DNA of 17,720 nt, taken from contig DASRJW010000121.1 in NCBI GenBank assembly GCA_035649275.1, positions 1-17,720 on the forward strand, read 5' to 3'. Source of the DNA: Candidatus Krumholzibacteriia bacterium. Lineage in GTDB: Bacteria > Krumholzibacteriota > Krumholzibacteriia > G020349025. The notes beneath the pieces were generated by a model. That model ran no database searches. It saw only the letters and a program-made list of their open reading frames with translations, and was not told where the DNA came from. Below are positions 15,599 to 17,720 of the stretch, piece after piece (position 1 is the first letter of the stretch; every line of letters starts with the position of its first letter). Position numbers and translations under genes: made by a program.

Positions 15599-16954
15599 AT
15601 GCGGATCCTCTACATCCATCAGTATTTCTGCACGCGGCAGGGGCGCAGCGGCACCCGCTCCTACGAGTTCGCCAAGCACCTGGTGCGGCACGGACACCGC
15701 GTCACCATGCTCACCAGCACCTCCGAGCTCTCGGATGTACAGATCCCGCCGGAGAAACGGGTGCACCGCTTCGCCGTCGAAGGCATCGACGTCGTCGCCG
15801 TGCGCGTGAGCTACGCGCAGCACATGGGGACGCTGCGACGCATCGGCAGCTTCCTGCACTTCATGGCGCTCTCCACCTGGATCGCCTGCCGCACTCGGGG
15901 CCACGATCTCGTCTTCGCCACTTCGACGCCGCTCACCGTCGGCGTCCCGGGCGTGTGCGCCAGCCTCTGCCTGCGGGTGCCGCTCGTGTTCGAGGTGCGT
16001 GATCTCTGGCCGGAGGCGCCCATCCAGATCGGCGTGCTCCGTAACCGGCTGCTCATCCGCCTGCTGCGTCATTTCGAGCGCGTCGTGTATGCCCGCAGCG
16101 CTCATATCATCGCCCTGTCGCCGGGCATGCGGGACGGCGTCGTCGCCACCGGCGTTCCGGAGGCGAAGGTGACGGTGATCCCCAACTGTTCCGATGTCGA
16201 TCTCTTCCGGCCGGGGAACGCGCCCGCCGGGCTCGTGGCCGCCCTCGGACTGGAAGGGCGCTTCGTCGTCGTGCACGCCGGCTCCATGGGGGCAGCGAAT
16301 GGCCTCGACGTGCTGGTGGATGCCGCTACCTGTCTCCAGGCGGCGGGGGAGTCGGAGGTGCTCTTCCTCCTCCTGGGCCAGGGAGCGGAAATGGAGCGGC
16401 TGCTCGCACGCGTGCGTGCCCAGGAACTCGACAACGTGCGGGCGTACAAGAGCGTGCCGCGGGCCGAGGTCCCCGACTACCTGCGCGCCAGCCACGTGTG
16501 CCTGGTGCTCTTCCGCGATCTGCCCGTTCTCGCCACCAACTCTCCCAACAAACTCTTCGATGCCCTCGCCGCCGGGCGCCCGGTCATCGTCAACAGCAAC
16601 GGTTGGACCCGGGAGCTGGTGGAGAAGTACGGTGTCGGGCGCTACGCCAAGCCTGGCTCGGGAGCGGCGCTGGCGGCGGAGATCCTCTGGCTCCGGGATC
16701 ACGACAAGGCGCGGCGGACGATGGGGCAGCGGGCGCGGCAGCTGGCGGAGAGGCGCTTCGACCGCGCCATCCTGGCAGCGCAGTTCGAAGCCGTGCTTCG
16801 CAGCGCTGCAGGGGTGTCGGGGCACGAGGTAGCGGAGCCCACCGTATCACACGCGGATCCCGCGCAGGCGGAGGCGCGCCCGGCGATTGCGGGGAAAGGG
16901 GCGACGCCTTATACTCCAGGGGCCGGCCCGGCGGACGTCCTCGCGTCCCGTTGA
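15599..16954 (+). CDS. Glycosyltransferase family 4, WbuB-like
   Basis: This 451-residue GT-B enzyme resembles the WbuB-type GT4 transferases, which add N-acetyl-fucosamine or similar amino sugars in O-antigen pathways. It opens with MRILYIHQYFCTRQGRSGTR (1-20) and RSYEFAKHLVRHGHRVTMLT (20-39). It has the WbuB-like FEVRDLWPEAPIQIGVLRN (131-149), then IALSPGMRDGV (171-181), VTVIPNCSDVDLFRP (191-205), and a C-terminal domain from RFVVVHAGSMGAANGLDVL (221-239) through NSPNKLFDALAAGRPVIVNS (314-333), whose SPNKLFD segment binds the donor. About 45 residues after residue 405 are a low-complexity Ala/Pro/Gly tail. The ATG at 15599 has GAGG closely upstream and follows the flippase stop by ten bases. 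Subfamily assignment is by motif and gives only a guess at the sugar. Confidence 0.9.
   Translation: MRILYIHQYFCTRQGRSGTRSYEFAKHLVRHGHRVTMLTSTSELSDVQIPPEKRVHRFAVEGIDVVAVRVSYAQHMGTLRRIGSFLHFMALSTWIACRTRGHDLVFATSTPLTVGVPGVCASLCLRVPLVFEVRDLWPEAPIQIGVLRNRLLIRLLRHFERVVYARSAHIIALSPGMRDGVVATGVPEAKVTVIPNCSDVDLFRPGNAPAGLVAALGLEGRFVVVHAGSMGAANGLDVLVDAATCLQAAGESEVLFLLLGQGAEMERLLARVRAQELDNVRAYKSVPRAEVPDYLRASHVCLVLFRDLPVLATNSPNKLFDALAAGRPVIVNSNGWTRELVEKYGVGRYAKPGSGAALAAEILWLRDHDKARRTMGQRARQLAERRFDRAILAAQFEAVLRSAAGVSGHEVAEPTVSHADPAQAEARPAIAGKGATPYTPGAGPADVLASR
16887..16915 (+). promoter_or_regulatory. Possible internal promoter for the lipoprotein gene
   Basis: TTGCGG (16887-16892) and TATACT (16910-16915) are separated by 17 bases. 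The -10 matches the sigma-70 consensus at five of six positions and the -35 at three of six. They lie in the part of the glycosyltransferase gene that encodes its low-complexity tail, about 67 bases before the lipoprotein start, so that gene may be transcribed on its own. Confidence 0.4.
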
Positions 16955-16981
16955 CTGACTCGAAGCTTGGATCATTGCACC

Positions 16982-17476
16982 ATGGCACGGATCCCACTCC
17001 TGCGCTTCGCCTTCCGATCCATTCGTGGAAGCTGCGGTCTGGTCGTCGCTATCCTCTTCCTCGGGTTGCTCGTGGGCTGCACCGATGATCCTGCGGTGCC
17101 GTCGACGCCGCCGGTCGTCCAAGCGGCTCTCACCGTCCTCTACTACGGTTCCCCGACCCCAGACCCGGCGTCCTACGCTACGTGCGAGACCGGCGCCGCA
17201 GTCCTCCTGCTGGCGCATGGTTCCCACGACCCGGTGGGCTTGCCGCTCGAGTTCGAGTGGCGCGACCTGGTGGACCTCGGCGACGGCATCCCTGTGCTGA
17301 GCCCGGACTGGGGACCAGGGGCGAACCCCCTGCGTACTGCGGAGCTCGAACTCCCGGCGCACTTCAGCAGCATCGGCGTGCACTACCTCACGCTCACCGC
17401 CCGCGCGCGGGACGGCCGGAGCGCCAGCCAGACGCTCCGGATCACCGTCCTCGCCTGCCAGAGCTGCGGCCCGTAG
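16982..17476 (+). CDS. Small predicted lipoprotein with Ig/PKD-like core, function unknown
   Basis: This 164-residue secreted protein begins with a basic region (RLRFAFRSIRG-like) and a hydrophobic stretch (LVVAILFLGLLVGC, 20-33) ending in the lipobox L-V-G-C, with C33 as the predicted lipidated residue. After a Pro/Asp-rich spacer, the core (about 48-158) has alternating strands ending in GVHYLTLTARARDGRSASQTLRIT, which resembles the last strands of a PKD or other Ig-like domain. Three further cysteines occur, at 68, 159 and 162; the last two form a C-terminal CQSC. I chose ATG at 16982; an in-frame TTG at 16967 is possible. It is separated by 27 bases from the glycosyltransferase gene and may have its own promoter. 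I do not recognise a family. It could be a surface or periplasmic accessory to the glycan, or an unrelated neighbour. Confidence 0.7.
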   Translation: MARIPLLRFAFRSIRGSCGLVVAILFLGLLVGCTDDPAVPSTPPVVQAALTVLYYGSPTPDPASYATCETGAAVLLLAHGSHDPVGLPLEFEWRDLVDLGDGIPVLSPDWGPGANPLRTAELELPAHFSSIGVHYLTLTARARDGRSASQTLRITVLACQSCGP

Positions 17477-17502
17477 CACCACACGACCTCCCGGCGGCCG
17501 AC

Positions 17503-17540
17503 TTGCCAGCGTCGCGGTGGCGCTGTATCGTCCGGTACAG
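17503..17540 (+). promoter_or_regulatory. Probable guaB promoter with overlapping imperfect palindrome
   Basis: TTGCCA (17503-17508, five of six to the -35 consensus) and TATCGT (17526-17531, four of six to the -10 consensus) are 17 bases apart, about 50 bases before guaB. The -10 lies within CTGTATCGT/CCGGTACAG (17523-17540), an 18-base imperfect palindrome with CTGTA/TACAG outer arms, which could be an operator. Both are read directly from the sequence; function is inferred. Confidence 0.45.
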
Positions 17541-17582
17541 ACAGGCAGCCGGGCCGCGGTCTCCATCCTCAAGAGGCGTCGC

Positions 17583-17720
17583 ATGCTCAAGTCCGACGTC
17601 CGCGCCAAAGTGCATCCAGCCACCTCGCCCGCCACGCCCTCCGTGGATTTCGACGCCAAGCTGGCTGGCGAGGGCCTCACCTTCGACGATGTCGTCGTGG
17701 TGCCGCGGTTCAGCGACGTG
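17583..17720 (+). CDS. guaB: IMP dehydrogenase, N-terminal part (3' end outside window)
   Basis: The last 138 bases encode 46 residues in an open frame that leaves the window. GEGLTFDDVVVVPRFSDV is the highly conserved N-terminus of IMP dehydrogenase (usually GLTFDDVLLVP), which oxidises IMP to XMP with NAD+ in guanine nucleotide synthesis in the cytoplasm. The ATG at 17583 has AGAGGCG at 17572-17578. It gives about 29 residues before the conserved segment, longer than the roughly ten found in most bacterial GuaB proteins. A GTG at 17643 would shorten this but has no clear ribosome binding site. The catalytic loop and the CBS domains lie beyond the window. A likely promoter precedes it, so it is probably not part of the polysaccharide operon. 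Confidence 0.88.
   Translation, partial: MLKSDVRAKVHPATSPATPSVDFDAKLAGEGLTFDDVVVVPRFSDV

Noticed and set aside
3638-16954. An exosortase (EpsH/PEP-CTERM) type polysaccharide locus
   Set aside because: VanZ-like and export genes can suggest this, but I found no exosortase with its Cys/Arg/His triad, no PEP-CTERM protein and no TPR partner in the window.
1-17720. Mobile element, prophage, CRISPR array, tRNA or rRNA
   Set aside because: I saw no transposase or integrase frame, no regularly spaced repeats and no recognisable tRNA or rRNA segment on either strand. This was judged by eye; covariance-model searches would be decisive.

Overview
This strongly G+C-rich, gene-dense window holds 14 protein genes, two of them cut by the window edges. 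They lie almost wall to wall and all but one are on the + strand. The multi-SLBB polysaccharide exporter, DUF72 and GYD proteins, and mixed ATG/GTG starts with purine-rich ribosome binding sites point to a bacterium. I would guess an uncultured, high-GC, Gram-negative-type (two-membrane) lineage, because an outer-membrane polysaccharide export protein and a lipoprotein are present. I cannot name the phylum from sequence alone. I saw no rRNA, tRNA, CRISPR array, insertion sequence or phage gene.

Region 1 (1-2606) is housekeeping or accessory: the tail of a GYD-domain protein, a DUF72 (YecE-like) protein and a MATE-family exporter. Region 2 (2615-3556, minus strand) is a DUF2064-type nucleotide-sugar-transferase-fold protein. 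It converges on the MATE gene and carries an odd low-complexity insertion. It diverges from region 3 across an 81-base gap where promoter-like -10 elements for the two directions overlap.

Region 3 (3638-16954) is the core of the window, a surface-polysaccharide assembly and export locus read as one long + strand unit. In order it encodes a six-SLBB outer-membrane export protein, a Wzz-type chain-length regulator without a kinase domain, a Wzy-like oligosaccharide-repeat polymerase, a 494-residue protein made of three consecutive VanZ-like modules, an O-antigen ligase/polymerase (Wzy_C) protein, a Wzx-like flippase, a GT4 glycosyltransferase, a second Wzx-like flippase, and a second GT4 of the WbuB type. 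The likely flow is this: the glycosyltransferases build a lipid-linked repeat in the cytoplasm, the flippases turn it over, the polymerase and Wzz set chain length, and the SLBB protein exports the chain or the ligase attaches it. No priming transferase and no sugar-nucleotide synthesis genes are present, so the pathway is incomplete here.

Region 4 (16982-17720) holds a small orphan lipoprotein with an Ig/PKD-like core and a C-terminal CxxC, then the start of guaB (IMP dehydrogenase) behind its own probable promoter.

The most distinctive items are the triple-VanZ protein, the two-flippase/two-polymerase make-up of the locus, the six-SLBB exporter, and a pair of mutually exclusive hairpins with a four-codon ORF between the first flippase and the first glycosyltransferase. 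No stretch longer than 300 bases lacks a gene; the largest gaps are about 100 bases.
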